Assembly: GCF_009371885.1 (NCBI RefSeq)
Contig: NZ_QLZA01000006.1
Location: 1-64,000, forward strand
Source of the DNA: Bifidobacterium tibiigranuli
GTDB taxonomy: Bacteria; Actinomycetota; Actinomycetes; Actinomycetales; Bifidobacteriaceae
Direction of reading: 5' to 3'
Length of the DNA: 64,000 nt
The notes beneath the pieces were generated by a model, which worked only from the letters and a program-made list of their open reading frames with translations, searched no databases and was not told the origin of the DNA. The position numbers and the translations under genes were made by a program. Of this stretch, positions 9,107 to 17,594 are shown one piece after another. Each line of letters starts with the position of its first letter. Position 1 is the first letter of the stretch.

Positions 9107-9466
9107 TCACCCAATCACAAAGCCCAGCAGGGTCGCGGCCAAGCTGAGTATGAGCATGCCACCGGTGTGCTGCAGCGCGCGCAGGGGCTCATGCGCCTTG
9201 ATGAGGCGCACGCCTTCGACGCTTGCGGTGCTGAAGGTCGAGTAGCCGCCCAAGAATCCAGAGCCGAGCAGCAGACGCACGGTGTCGGAACCGATATGCG
9301 AGGTCACCCAGCCAGTGAGAATGCCCATGAGCAGGCAGGCGGTGATGTTGACGACGATGGTGCCCAAGGGGATGGTCAGGCGGTTGCGCTTGTTGACCCA
9401 CGTATCGACGAGAAAACGGCTGGCAGCGCCAAGGCCACCAAGCAATGCAGCAAGAACGAGCATCAT
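9107..9466 (-). CDS. crcB: Fluoride exporter CrcB/FluC, second copy
   Basis: This small membrane protein of 119 residues has four hydrophobic segments and the Fluc-family motif GGYSTFSTAS. FluC proteins form dual-topology dimers that expel fluoride. Its start overlaps the stop of the preceding crcB by 4 bp, and AAAGGAGA lies inside that gene's end. Two adjacent, divergent copies often assemble as heterodimers; that is known for the family and inferred here. It is the last gene of the usp-crcB-crcB operon. Confidence 0.93.
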   Translation of the reverse strand: MMLVLAALLGGLGAASRFLVDTWVNKRNRLTIPLGTIVVNITACLLMGILTGWVTSHIGSDTVRLLLGSGFLGGYSTFSTASVEGVRLIKAHEPLRALQHTGGMLILSLAATLLGFVIG

Positions 9467-10044
9467 GACTGGTCTCCTTTCTGCGAGTCCGTACGGGCAG
9501 TTGCATTAGCTTCGCCAGCCTCAGCAGTCCCGTCAACTTCGACGATTGGCTGTGCTCCGAAGTCAGCAGAACCAGCGGAATTCGTTGGCGCAGCAAGGCC
9601 TGTATCATCTGTATTCCCTGCTGCAGCCGTTACACGACGATGTCCGAGCCATTCTCCCGCGCTGATTCCCAAACCGGCGCACACCAAGCCCACCACCACG
9701 CTGATGGCTAGATATACCAACGCCAATGCGACAGCGTGGCCGGTTATGCGGGTATCGGTTTCCAGAATGAACGTGCTGTAAGTGGTGTATCCGCCGATGG
9801 TGCCAGTACCTAAGCCGAGTCGCCAGATTCGCCTTGCGCCGACGTCCTCGCCCGTAGTGGCCAGATATTCCAACAGACAGCCAAGAATGAACGACCCGGT
9901 CAGATTGATGAGTAAAGTCATCCACGGCCACGACGCGTCCGGGGCCTGCAATTTGCTCAATGAGATGCGGATGAGTGAGCCGACGCTGCCGCCTGCGAAA
10001 ACAGCGGCGACGGATTGCAGCAGTACTCTAGTGCGCGAGTTCAC
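9463..10044 (-). CDS. crcB: Fluoride exporter CrcB/FluC with long tail, first copy
   Basis: The 193-residue protein has a FluC core of four membrane segments and the motif GGYTTYSTFILE. After about residue 140 there is an extra hydrophilic C-terminal tail rich in Ala, Thr, Gly and acidic residues, which FluC proteins normally lack (about 110-130 residues). Its start overlaps the stop of the usp gene by 4 bp, so translation is probably coupled. The tail has no recognised domain; it might be cytosolic or a linker that has drifted. Confidence 0.9.
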   Translation of the reverse strand: MNSRTRVLLQSVAAVFAGGSVGSLIRISLSKLQAPDASWPWMTLLINLTGSFILGCLLEYLATTGEDVGARRIWRLGLGTGTIGGYTTYSTFILETDTRITGHAVALALVYLAISVVVGLVCAGLGISAGEWLGHRRVTAAAGNTDDTGLAAPTNSAGSADFGAQPIVEVDGTAEAGEANATARTDSQKGDQS

Positions 10045-10733
10045 TCGTCCCCCTCGCCTTGCTGTTTGCCGTCGTTGCCGGTTTGCGCGAAGATTCCCGC
10101 AACGGCACCATCAGCATCAGCGCCAGCGTCAGCGCCAGCGCCACCAGCACTAGCAGCATCGTCATACTTCCCCAGAGGTATCACTACGACCGGGACGCTC
10201 TGGCCGTGTTCAAGACGCACCGAAATCGAGCCGCGCAGCCACTCTTCGACTGCGGCGACGGGGCCGTGCTCGCGCGTCCCTACGATAATCGCCTTGGCAT
10301 CTGCACGCTTCGCCTCATCCGACAGCCGACGCATGGGGTCGCCACCGAGACGTCTGAAGGTCACAGGGAATCCGGAGTTCCGCGCCATGCGGTCAATGCG
10401 CTGCCCCAGCTCAAAAGCCTGCACGCGCTGCTCCTCGTCCAAGCTGTCAGGGTCGAGCGGTTCCCAATGCCCATCGACCTGTATCAAGGTAGGATCGACG
10501 TAGACGGCGATCAGCCTATCGAACAGGCCGGTCTTGGCCCAGCGCAATGCCGTCTGCATAACCAAATCGGGCTGGTCGGGCGCGATGCCGACAATCGCCA
10601 CGCGCTGAGATGTCGCGCCACGAAGAGCACCAGCACCAATCCCCCGCTCCCCTTGCGGCTGCTCCTGTTGCGTCGCCGCACCAGACGGCCTACGAGCAGC
10701 CGAATTCCGAGAACTACCAATAGCTTCCGCCAT
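10041..10733 (-). CDS. Universal stress protein (UspA-like)
   Basis: The 230-residue protein has one Usp domain. It starts RVAIVGIAPDQPDLVMQTAL near residue 45 and ends with a nucleotide-loop-like segment (VGTREHGP ... WLRGSIS ... PVVVIP). The N terminus (about 40 residues) and C terminus (Ala/Gly/Asp repeats, GADAGADADGA) are low complexity. The start at 10733 follows AAAGGAG. It is first in an operon with two crcB genes behind a fluoride riboswitch. Usp genes are known members of fluoride-riboswitch regulons, so a role in fluoride stress is likely. Confidence 0.85.
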   Translation of the reverse strand: MAEAIGSSRNSAARRPSGAATQQEQPQGERGIGAGALRGATSQRVAIVGIAPDQPDLVMQTALRWAKTGLFDRLIAVYVDPTLIQVDGHWEPLDPDSLDEEQRVQAFELGQRIDRMARNSGFPVTFRRLGGDPMRRLSDEAKRADAKAIIVGTREHGPVAAVEEWLRGSISVRLEHGQSVPVVVIPLGKYDDAASAGGAGADAGADADGAVAGIFAQTGNDGKQQGEGDE

Positions 10734-10800
10734 GCCAAAGCTCCTTTCAGCAATATGCCTAACGGCATGGCACAACGTCACGCCGTTACACGACAGATTG

Positions 10801-10890
10801 AGTAGGAACCATCAGCATGGCGTTAGTGAACATTGCGTTCATAACCAACCGTGCGGTTCGGACATACGTCCAGGCGGGGCCCATCACCGT
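10801..10890 (-). ncRNA. Fluoride (crcB-motif) riboswitch
   Basis: On the minus strand, about 70 bp before the usp start, the sequence has the conserved blocks of the crcB RNA in order. These are GGTGATGGGCCCCGCC, then AACCGC, and finally GCTGATGGTTCCTAC. GGGCC after GATG can pair with GGTTC near the 3' end using G-U wobbles, as in the known pseudoknotted fold. A hairpin (AACGGC...GCCGTT) between the aptamer and the ribosome binding site may be the expression platform. The genes it precedes (usp, crcB, crcB) fit a fluoride sensor. Identification is by eye, not by a covariance model. Confidence 0.75.
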
Positions 10891-10993
10891 TCTGCCCGAC
10901 AGCCTACCACTTCTACGCCCATATTGCATTCGGGTGCATACGATTCAGGCAGATGCACGCCGACAAACCCCGAGCCACACCCCACCAGTATGC

Positions 10994-12370
10994 TCAGTAC
11001 GCGCCGGCAATCGCTTGGTCGAGGTCGGCGATGAGATCGGCGGGATTCTCAAGGCCGATGGAGAGGCGCAGCAGGTTGTCGTTCACGCCGGCCGCCAGGC
11101 GGTAGCGCTCCGGGACTTCGCGGTGCGTAATGCGGGCCGGGTTGACGATCAGCGAGCGCGAATCGCCGATGTTGGGCACATAGGAGAACAGTTTGACGCC
11201 GTCGACGATGCGGTTCACATGCGATTCGTCGCCCTCGACCTCGAAGGAGAGCACGGTTCCCACGCCCTGCGGCAGGTATTGCGCGACTAGTTCGTGCTGC
11301 GGGTCGTCGTCCAAGCCAGAGTAGTTGACGCGAACGATATGGTCTACGCCGCGCAGATGCTGGGCGATGAGCTTCGCCGTGGCGACTTCCTGACGCACAC
11401 GCTGCGGCAAGGTCTCCAAGCCGACCATCTGCAGATAGGCGTTGAAGGGCGAAAGCACCGCGCCGAAGGTACGCACGTATTTGGTTCGGATGCGCCTGAT
11501 GAAGGCCGCATTGCCGAAGGCTTCGGCGAAGCTATGCCATACGCCGTTGCGTTCGTCGCTGATCACCAGCTCCTTGCGGGTGAGATGCGGGAAGCGGCCA
11601 TTAGTCCAATCGAAGTTGCCCGCGTCCACGATGACGCCGCCCAGCGCATTGCCATGCCCGGAGATGCCTTTCGTGGTGGAATGCACGACGATGTCGGCGC
11701 CGAATTCGATGGGGCGCAGCAGGTAGGGCGTCGGCACGGTGTTGTCGACAATCAGCGCAATGCCATGCCGGTGCGCCAAATCGGCCAGCGGCTTCAAGTC
11801 AGTGATTTCAGTCGATGGGTTGGCAACGGTTTCGGCGAAGATAGCCCGCGTATCCGGCCCGATCTTCGATTCGACTTCGGCCAAATCGTTGATATCGTCC
11901 ACGAAATCAGTATGCACGCCGAACTGCGGGAAGAAACTGTCCATTGCATCCACCGAAGCGCCATACAAGTCGGTAGGCGAAATGATGCGCCCGCCGCCTT
12001 CGGCCGCGCACAGCAGCGCGAAGGAGACCGCGGCCATGCCGGAGCCGACGGTGACCGCGCCGATGCCGCCTTCCAGCTGCGCGATGCGCTGCTCCAACGC
12101 ATCAACGGTGGGATTGGCGACGCGCGAATAGGAGAAGCCGCTCACTTCGCCGGAGGCGAGCGCGTCCGCGTGCTTAGCAGAGCGCAAGGCATAGGCAACG
12201 CTCGGGTAAATCGGCGCGCTGGCCGAATCGTGGTTGGCGGAAGGGTCGTACCCGCTGTGGATGCTGCGCGTCGCAAACCCGAATTCGCTGCCCGGAGCAT
12301 CCGCTCCCGCCTGAGCATCCTCTCGAACGTCCTCGCGGCATCCGTCCTCCGGCGTCCTGTTCTGCGACAT
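10994..12370 (-). CDS. metY: O-acetylhomoserine sulfhydrylase-like (MetY)
   Basis: This is a PLP-dependent Cys/Met-metabolism enzyme of 458 residues. The phosphate-binding and lysine region reads VVHSTTKGISGHGNALGG (PLP lysine after STT), with YSRVANPTVDALEQRI and GSGMAAVSFALL upstream. Its length and the long insert around NGRFPHLTRKE match O-acetylhomoserine aminocarboxypropyltransferases rather than the shorter MetB type. It would make homocysteine from O-acetylhomoserine and sulfide. The ATG at 12370 follows GTAGGAGTGG; residues 1-30 are acidic and probably disordered. It is monocistronic, between the fluoride operon and an 850-bp gap. Confidence 0.85.
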   Translation of the reverse strand: MSQNRTPEDGCREDVREDAQAGADAPGSEFGFATRSIHSGYDPSANHDSASAPIYPSVAYALRSAKHADALASGEVSGFSYSRVANPTVDALEQRIAQLEGGIGAVTVGSGMAAVSFALLCAAEGGGRIISPTDLYGASVDAMDSFFPQFGVHTDFVDDINDLAEVESKIGPDTRAIFAETVANPSTEITDLKPLADLAHRHGIALIVDNTVPTPYLLRPIEFGADIVVHSTTKGISGHGNALGGVIVDAGNFDWTNGRFPHLTRKELVISDERNGVWHSFAEAFGNAAFIRRIRTKYVRTFGAVLSPFNAYLQMVGLETLPQRVRQEVATAKLIAQHLRGVDHIVRVNYSGLDDDPQHELVAQYLPQGVGTVLSFEVEGDESHVNRIVDGVKLFSYVPNIGDSRSLIVNPARITHREVPERYRLAAGVNDNLLRLSIGLENPADLIADLDQAIAGAY

Positions 12371-12950
12371 AATATCCACTCCTACTTCCTCAATCTTCGC
12401 GACGCTTAGCAACTGGCGACTAGGCAACCAGCATCTGAAGCCTCGCACTACAGCAGCACGCTACACAGCTACATGGGCATGCAGCACGTTCGCACCATAA
12501 TGCCCGCACATTGCATCCATATGACTTCATAACATACGCATCCCTACGAAACTAACGCGACCGAACACCTAAGCCACGCGGATTCTTATAGCAAAAATTT
12601 ATATGCGGTTCATAAATCCACAAAAAAAGCGTGTCTCGCAGTCGTTCTAACTTCTATCTATATGTCCACAGAAGCGTTGCGCAGCCTAGCCTTCTATCAT
12701 TAGCGGGCTAGTCCCGGCTCAACTCCCGGTCATAGCGGAGAAATGCCTGCACCGCCTCCATGAGCATCCTGCCAACTGTGCAGAACGCTCGGACCACTAT
12801 CTGTGCATATATGCAAATCGCCAATTAGTCCGGCCGCGTGAGGCACAGCATAAATAAAGAGGAGCCGGGTATCCTCCTCTACGCAGAAAGACACCACAAG
12901 GTAACAGCTACGAATTCCATTCTACGAAAGACTGCGGGTGCAGCGACAGA
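12371..12950. other. Long gap upstream of metY
   Basis: No intact gene is seen. The half next to metY should hold its promoter. A minus-strand open stretch near 12724-12820 encodes about 30 residues with no match I recognise. A short GAGGA...TCCTC hairpin lies near 12858-12880. Confidence 0.4.
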
Positions 12951-13106
12951 GTCGGCGATCTCACAATCTCCTACAGCTATCAGCAGTTCGATACTATTAT
13001 CATCTTCATCACAGTGGTCATACAGGTCATCATCGTGGAGGCCGTGCAATCCTTAGGCAACCGGTATGCGCGACGTTCGCGTCATACCGCTACAGAGCAG
13101 GGCTAA
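12951..13106 (+). pseudogene. Remnant of a MetI-type ABC permease C terminus
   Basis: A 51-residue open stretch beginning VGDLTISYSYQQFDT and ending VQSLGNRYARR, then a stop, resembles the last 50 residues of methionine permeases. The intact copy in this window (48393-49112) ends GLGNFAIAYGYQKFD and continues VVQGIANAFAKR. The glycine run that should precede VGD is garbled (CGCSDR), and nothing further upstream is recognisable. It is a decayed fragment of a second met transporter next to metY. Confidence 0.6.
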
Positions 13107-13217
13107 TCATCGCTACCCCGCCACCTGCCCCTTAGCTCCTGTAGCTGTTCACACATTTCGATACGAGGACCGGGTTCGTGCGGTCAGCAGCGCATGACAT
13201 TGCAACGCCAAGATAAT

Positions 13218-13928
13218 TTAGACATTGAATTTTTCAGAAACCTCTACGCGAGGACGCAGATCGACGTTGCTAATATGCACATCATCACTGGCTTCTATGA
13301 TGAACCGTATCGCACCGGCGACCGTAGCCGGATCGATATAATCCGCTGGGGTGAAATCGACGTCCATTTCGGCGTTAATGGTACGCAGCATGCCAGTATT
13401 GATTTGCCCCGGGTATATCGTGCTCACGCGCACTCCATTTGATGCCTCCTCCATTCGCAGCGTGTCGGCATATCCACGTAGCGCGTGCTTGGACGCTGCG
13501 TATACCGAGTGCAGCGGCACACCGCGTTCGCCAGCCCCGGAATTCAGGAATACCACCGTGCCTTTGGATATGCGTAGGTTTTCGATGAGTGAGTCTACGA
13601 CCATTGCCGGCCCGATGACGTTAGTGCCCATCATCAGCGTCCACATGTTCTTCGGCGAATCCGTCGCAGGGGCGGTGTGCGAAACGGCCGCAGCCTGCAC
13701 CAAGGCGTCCAAAGGAGCTTCTCCCACCACCTGCTGCAATCCGAAGATCGATTCTTCGTCGCGCACATCCAGTCGAACAGCCGCTACTCCCAAAGCCTCA
13801 AGCCGAGTAAGGTCTTCGTCTTTGCGCGCAGTAGCAATCACCTCCCAATCATCCTTGAGCAATTGCGCAGTAGCATAGCCCACGCCACCGCCAGCACCGG
13901 TAATCACCACTCGTTTTCTGTCATCCAT
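13218..13928 (-). CDS. SDR-family oxidoreductase
   Basis: This 236-residue short-chain dehydrogenase has TGAGGGVGYATAQ at the N terminus. The catalytic Tyr and Lys are in YAASKHALRGYADTLR and the family segment VSTIYPGQINT follows. It is the last gene of the nine-gene minus-strand block, 31 bp after the Liv ATPase. Its role in that block is unknown; it could reduce a keto product of the C-S lyase, which is inference. Confidence 0.87.
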   Translation of the reverse strand: MDDRKRVVITGAGGGVGYATAQLLKDDWEVIATARKDEDLTRLEALGVAAVRLDVRDEESIFGLQQVVGEAPLDALVQAAAVSHTAPATDSPKNMWTLMMGTNVIGPAMVVDSLIENLRISKGTVVFLNSGAGERGVPLHSVYAASKHALRGYADTLRMEEASNGVRVSTIYPGQINTGMLRTINAEMDVDFTPADYIDPATVAGAIRFIIEASDDVHISNVDLRPRVEVSEKFNV

Positions 13929-13959
13929 GGCTTCTCCTTAATACGAACCTCATAAGATT

Positions 13960-15681
13960 TCACTGCGCTTTGCCCAGATAGGCCTCCTGCACGCCGCTAT
14001 CAGCGGCAAGATGTCTTGCTGAACCTTCGAGCACGATTTTCCCGTTGAGTAGAACGAATCCGTAATCCGCTATGCTCAGTGCGAGATCCGCCTGCTGCTC
14101 GATGAGCAGAATGGAAATGCCAAGTTCGTCGCGCAATGATTTGACCGCTGCCAGTACCTCATCCACCAGTTTTGGAGACAGACCCATGGTCGGCTCATCC
14201 ATGCAGATCAGCTTTGGCTTGCTCATCAAGGCACGGCCGAAGGCAAGCATTTGCTGTTCGCCGCCGGAGAGGGTGCCGGCCATTTGATTACGCCGCTCTT
14301 TGAGCCGCGGAAAACGGACAAAAACGTCATCCACATCGGACACAATATCCTTGCCTCGCTTGCGAATATACGCTCCGGAAAGCAGATTTTCAGTCACCGT
14401 CATTTCCGGGAATATCCGCCGAGCCTCGGGCACGGACGCTATACCGCTCCGGACGCGGTTCTCCGTGCTGACTCCCCGCAAATCCTTGCCTTCATAGATA
14501 ACCTTGCCATCCTTTGGGCTGAGCAGTCCCAGAATGGTGCGCATCGTGGTGGACTTCCCCACGGCATTGCCGCCGAGCAAGGAAACGATCTGTCCTTCGC
14601 GCACATTGAGCGACACATCGTAAAGCGCTTGCACCGGACCGTAGTACACATCGGTATGCTGCATATCAAGAATGTACGGGGCATCAGCCGAGATCGGCAT
14701 TCTATGAGGGATGGGCTCAGCATCTGCCTCGTTCACCGCAGCAATTCCCTCATCCGTCTGGGGCTGCCCTCGCTTATCTCCGCCAAGATAGGCATTGATC
14801 ACTTTCGGATCATTACGTACCTTCGAAGGAACACCTTCGGAAATAATGGCGCCGTTGTCCATGACGATGATCCAGTCGGACAGAGCCATGACGAAATCCA
14901 TCTTATGCTCGACAAGCAGCATGGTGTTGCCTTCGCTTTTCAGCTTGAGCAGCAGCTGCATGACTTCCTCGGTCTCGTTCTGGTTCATGCCCGCTGTGGG
15001 TTCGTCCAGACACAGCAGATGCGGAGAAGCGATCATCGACCGGCCGATCTCGGTGCGACGTTTGTTCGCGTAGGAAAGCGAGTAGGTCAAGTGATCAACC
15101 ATATCGACCAAGTGATCGCCAAAGGATTGCACCTGATTGCTCACCTGCCGTGTGACTGCATTCATCTCCTTGCGGGTCTTAGGCCCCGGCATAAGGTTGA
15201 GTCCAAGCTCACCAACCAGCGACGGCCACTTTGCGAAAGGGTAGTCCTGCAATTGCTTGAACGGTCGACCCGACTCCATCTTTTTATGCAGGCCCATTTC
15301 CAAATTGTCATTTACGCTCATGGTGCCGAAGACTCGGCCGTTCTGGAATGTACGAGCGACGCCTGCATCAGAGATCTCGCGCTGCTTCATGCGTTCGAGA
15401 TGTTTGCCTTCGAAGACAATCTCGCCGGAATCCGGATTGAACAGGCCTGAGATCATGTTGATGGTTGTGGATTTTCCCGAACCATTAGGCCCAATGATGG
15501 ATACGACTTCGCCCTGATGAATAGTGAACGACGTATTGTTCACCGCATGCACGCCGGAAAAAGACTTGTCGAGTTTTTTTATATCCAACACCACTGGGGA
15601 ATCCGCTCCGTGCTCGTGCTCATCATGCGGTTCATCATGTCGCTGCGCATAATCAGCGACGATTTGAGTTTCGGCAGTCAT
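13960..15681 (-). CDS. Fused LivG-LivF-type ABC ATPase
   Basis: This 573-residue protein contains two complete ABC ATPase domains. Domain 1 (about 30-300) has Walker A GPNGSGKST at 64-72, Walker B LLCLDEPTAG near 222, and a LivG-like signature degenerated to LSYANKRR (about 202). Domain 2 (about 335-573) has Walker A GGNAVGKST near 370, a canonical LSGGEQQ and LICMDEPTMG. A linker of about 30 residues separates them. LivG and LivF are normally separate proteins of branched-chain amino-acid or related importers. It lies 5 bp after the fused permease, so they surely form one transporter. Confidence 0.9.
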   Translation of the reverse strand: MTAETQIVADYAQRHDEPHDEHEHGADSPVVLDIKKLDKSFSGVHAVNNTSFTIHQGEVVSIIGPNGSGKSTTINMISGLFNPDSGEIVFEGKHLERMKQREISDAGVARTFQNGRVFGTMSVNDNLEMGLHKKMESGRPFKQLQDYPFAKWPSLVGELGLNLMPGPKTRKEMNAVTRQVSNQVQSFGDHLVDMVDHLTYSLSYANKRRTEIGRSMIASPHLLCLDEPTAGMNQNETEEVMQLLLKLKSEGNTMLLVEHKMDFVMALSDWIIVMDNGAIISEGVPSKVRNDPKVINAYLGGDKRGQPQTDEGIAAVNEADAEPIPHRMPISADAPYILDMQHTDVYYGPVQALYDVSLNVREGQIVSLLGGNAVGKSTTMRTILGLLSPKDGKVIYEGKDLRGVSTENRVRSGIASVPEARRIFPEMTVTENLLSGAYIRKRGKDIVSDVDDVFVRFPRLKERRNQMAGTLSGGEQQMLAFGRALMSKPKLICMDEPTMGLSPKLVDEVLAAVKSLRDELGISILLIEQQADLALSIADYGFVLLNGKIVLEGSARHLAADSGVQEAYLGKAQ

Positions 15682-15686
15682 GTCTT

Positions 15687-17498
15687 TTACTCCTTCTTGG
15701 CGAACAGGCCCTGCGGACGGAACAGAATAATAAGGATCAGCAAAACGCCATAGACGATGATGCGACCGGACGACATGAAGCGCAGCAGTTCCGGCGATCC
15801 CACAAGGACAATGGCGCCGATAATGGTGCCGATCGGCGAATTAAGACCGCCGAGCACCGCGATAGTAAGTACCAACGAGGACATCGCGAACGGGAACATC
15901 GAGGGATCGATGTAAGTATATTGATGCGCCATAAGAGCCCCGGCGATCCCTGCGAAGAATGATGCTATGGCATACGCCAGAGCCTTGTAGGCGGAGGTGC
16001 GGATGCCGATGGATTCGGCGGCCACGGGATCATTGCCAATAGATTCGATGACCTTGCCCAGATGCGAGCTTCGGATGCGCATGATAATCGCCAGCTCGAT
16101 GAGCAGAAATGCCAGAACCATGATGTACTGGAACTGGGGCGTGAACAGAGTGAATCCGAAAATCTTGGGAAAAGGGATGCCGGTGATGCCGAGTGAGCCT
16201 TTGGTAATCGGCTCCGCAATGCGAATCAAAGCCACGGTCACCGCACCTACGCCGATTGTGCCGATGGCTATGTAGTGGCCCGAGAGCTTCCAAATCGGGA
16301 AGGTTATGATGCCCGATAAAACAGCTGCAACAAGTCCACCACATACGACGCCGATGAGGAACGGCACATTGAACCGCCCCACTAGAATCGCCGAAGTGTA
16401 GGCACCAAGTGCTATGGGACCCGCCTGTCCCAAGGCGACCTGCCCTGCAGAGCCCGAGACCAAGGTCAGTCCCATTGCCGCAATCGCATAGATCATAATT
16501 TGGATGCCGACCGAGGAGAAATAGTCCGAAGCGAGGAACGGGGACACGGCAGCGGCAATGATCAGTATCGGCGCAAGCCACTTCGGTATGCGATATGCTT
16601 TGGCGCCTCCTGAGAAGGAGCCGGCCATCGGCTCATGCATCACCTGTTTGCCTCCGAACAGGCCGTTGGGTCGTATGATGAGAATGATAAGCAGCGCACC
16701 ATAAGTTATCAGATCATGCGCACCGTCGCCGAAGATATACACTCCCACAGATTCGATGATACCCAAAGTGAAACCGCCTGCAACAGCTCCGGGCATGGAT
16801 CCAAGACCGCCTATAGTGGCCGCTATGAACGCCGTCATACCAACGGAGGAGCCGGTGTTCGGGCTGACATTCGAATTGAACATGCCGACGAACACTCCAG
16901 CTATGCCGGCTAACGAGGACGCAATAACAAAGGACAGATTCTGGATGCGCTTGACGGGAATGCCCATCTGACGGGCCGCTTCGGTGTCCTGCGAAGTAGC
17001 CCGGATAGCCTGGCCCATCTTCCCATGCTTGAGGAAAAACCAGATGCCCGCCATGATGATGACCGTCAGGATCAGCATGACAATGTCCGATGTGCCGAAG
17101 CGCACCCCGAGCATTTCTATGTTGTGCGAAGGAAGCAGAGCGGGGAATGTGCGCGTTGGGGTATCGAACATCATCTGCGAAATATTATCGAGAATCATGC
17201 CCACACCGATAGTGGCCAGCAACGCCGCGACGGCAGGGCGTCCCGTCAGCGGCGACACCACCAGCGTATTGAGCAGCAATCCGATAACGCCCGTGATGAC
17301 CATCACCAGCAGCAGCGTCGGAATCAGCGGCAGATCCAAGACAGACCCGAGCCACCATCCGCTCATCATGCCTATGCCGAAGACCGAAGCATGGGCGAAA
17401 TTGGCTACATTGCTTACGCCGAAAATCAACGACATACCCAGTGCGACGATGGCGTACGCATTGCCATGCATGAAACCGGTTATCAATGTATCTATCAT
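15687..17498 (-). CDS. Fused LivH-LivM-type ABC permease
   Basis: This is a 603-residue membrane protein. The first half matches LivH (TGFMHGNAYAIVALGMSLIF, NFAHASVFGIGMM, IAATIGGLGSMPGAVAGG). The second half matches LivM (MGLTLVSGSAGQVALGQAG, IRSSHLGKVIESIGNDP). The two are joined near residue 290 by a short hydrophilic stretch. Normally these are separate subunits. The start at 17498 is preceded by AGAAAGG; the further upstream frame crosses a strong hairpin and is rejected. Together with the fused ATPase and the binding protein this is a complete importer made from three polypeptides. Confidence 0.9.
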   Translation of the reverse strand: MIDTLITGFMHGNAYAIVALGMSLIFGVSNVANFAHASVFGIGMMSGWWLGSVLDLPLIPTLLLVMVITGVIGLLLNTLVVSPLTGRPAVAALLATIGVGMILDNISQMMFDTPTRTFPALLPSHNIEMLGVRFGTSDIVMLILTVIIMAGIWFFLKHGKMGQAIRATSQDTEAARQMGIPVKRIQNLSFVIASSLAGIAGVFVGMFNSNVSPNTGSSVGMTAFIAATIGGLGSMPGAVAGGFTLGIIESVGVYIFGDGAHDLITYGALLIILIIRPNGLFGGKQVMHEPMAGSFSGGAKAYRIPKWLAPILIIAAAVSPFLASDYFSSVGIQIMIYAIAAMGLTLVSGSAGQVALGQAGPIALGAYTSAILVGRFNVPFLIGVVCGGLVAAVLSGIITFPIWKLSGHYIAIGTIGVGAVTVALIRIAEPITKGSLGITGIPFPKIFGFTLFTPQFQYIMVLAFLLIELAIIMRIRSSHLGKVIESIGNDPVAAESIGIRTSAYKALAYAIASFFAGIAGALMAHQYTYIDPSMFPFAMSSLVLTIAVLGGLNSPIGTIIGAIVLVGSPELLRFMSSGRIIVYGVLLILIILFRPQGLFAKKE

Positions 17499-17534
17499 TG
17501 TTGCTGACCTTTCTGCATTCCTGTCGTCCAGCTC

Positions 17535-17568
17535 CGTGTCCCGGCTGCCCGAGAGCAGCCGGGACACG
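17535..17568 (-). terminator. Intercistronic hairpin between binding protein and permease
   Basis: A 14-bp perfect stem (arms CGTGTCCCGGCTGC and GCAGCCGGGACACG, 6-nt loop) lies between the substrate-binding protein gene and the permease gene. No T run follows. Such hairpins commonly protect or partly terminate the mRNA so that the binding protein is made in excess. Confidence 0.65.
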
Positions 17569-17594
17569 CTTCGCGGGAAGACAGGTCATGCGGA

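Noticed and set aside
12838..13056. Serine-rich 72-residue frame
   Set aside because: It is out of frame with the MetI-like remnant in the same DNA and looks low complexity.
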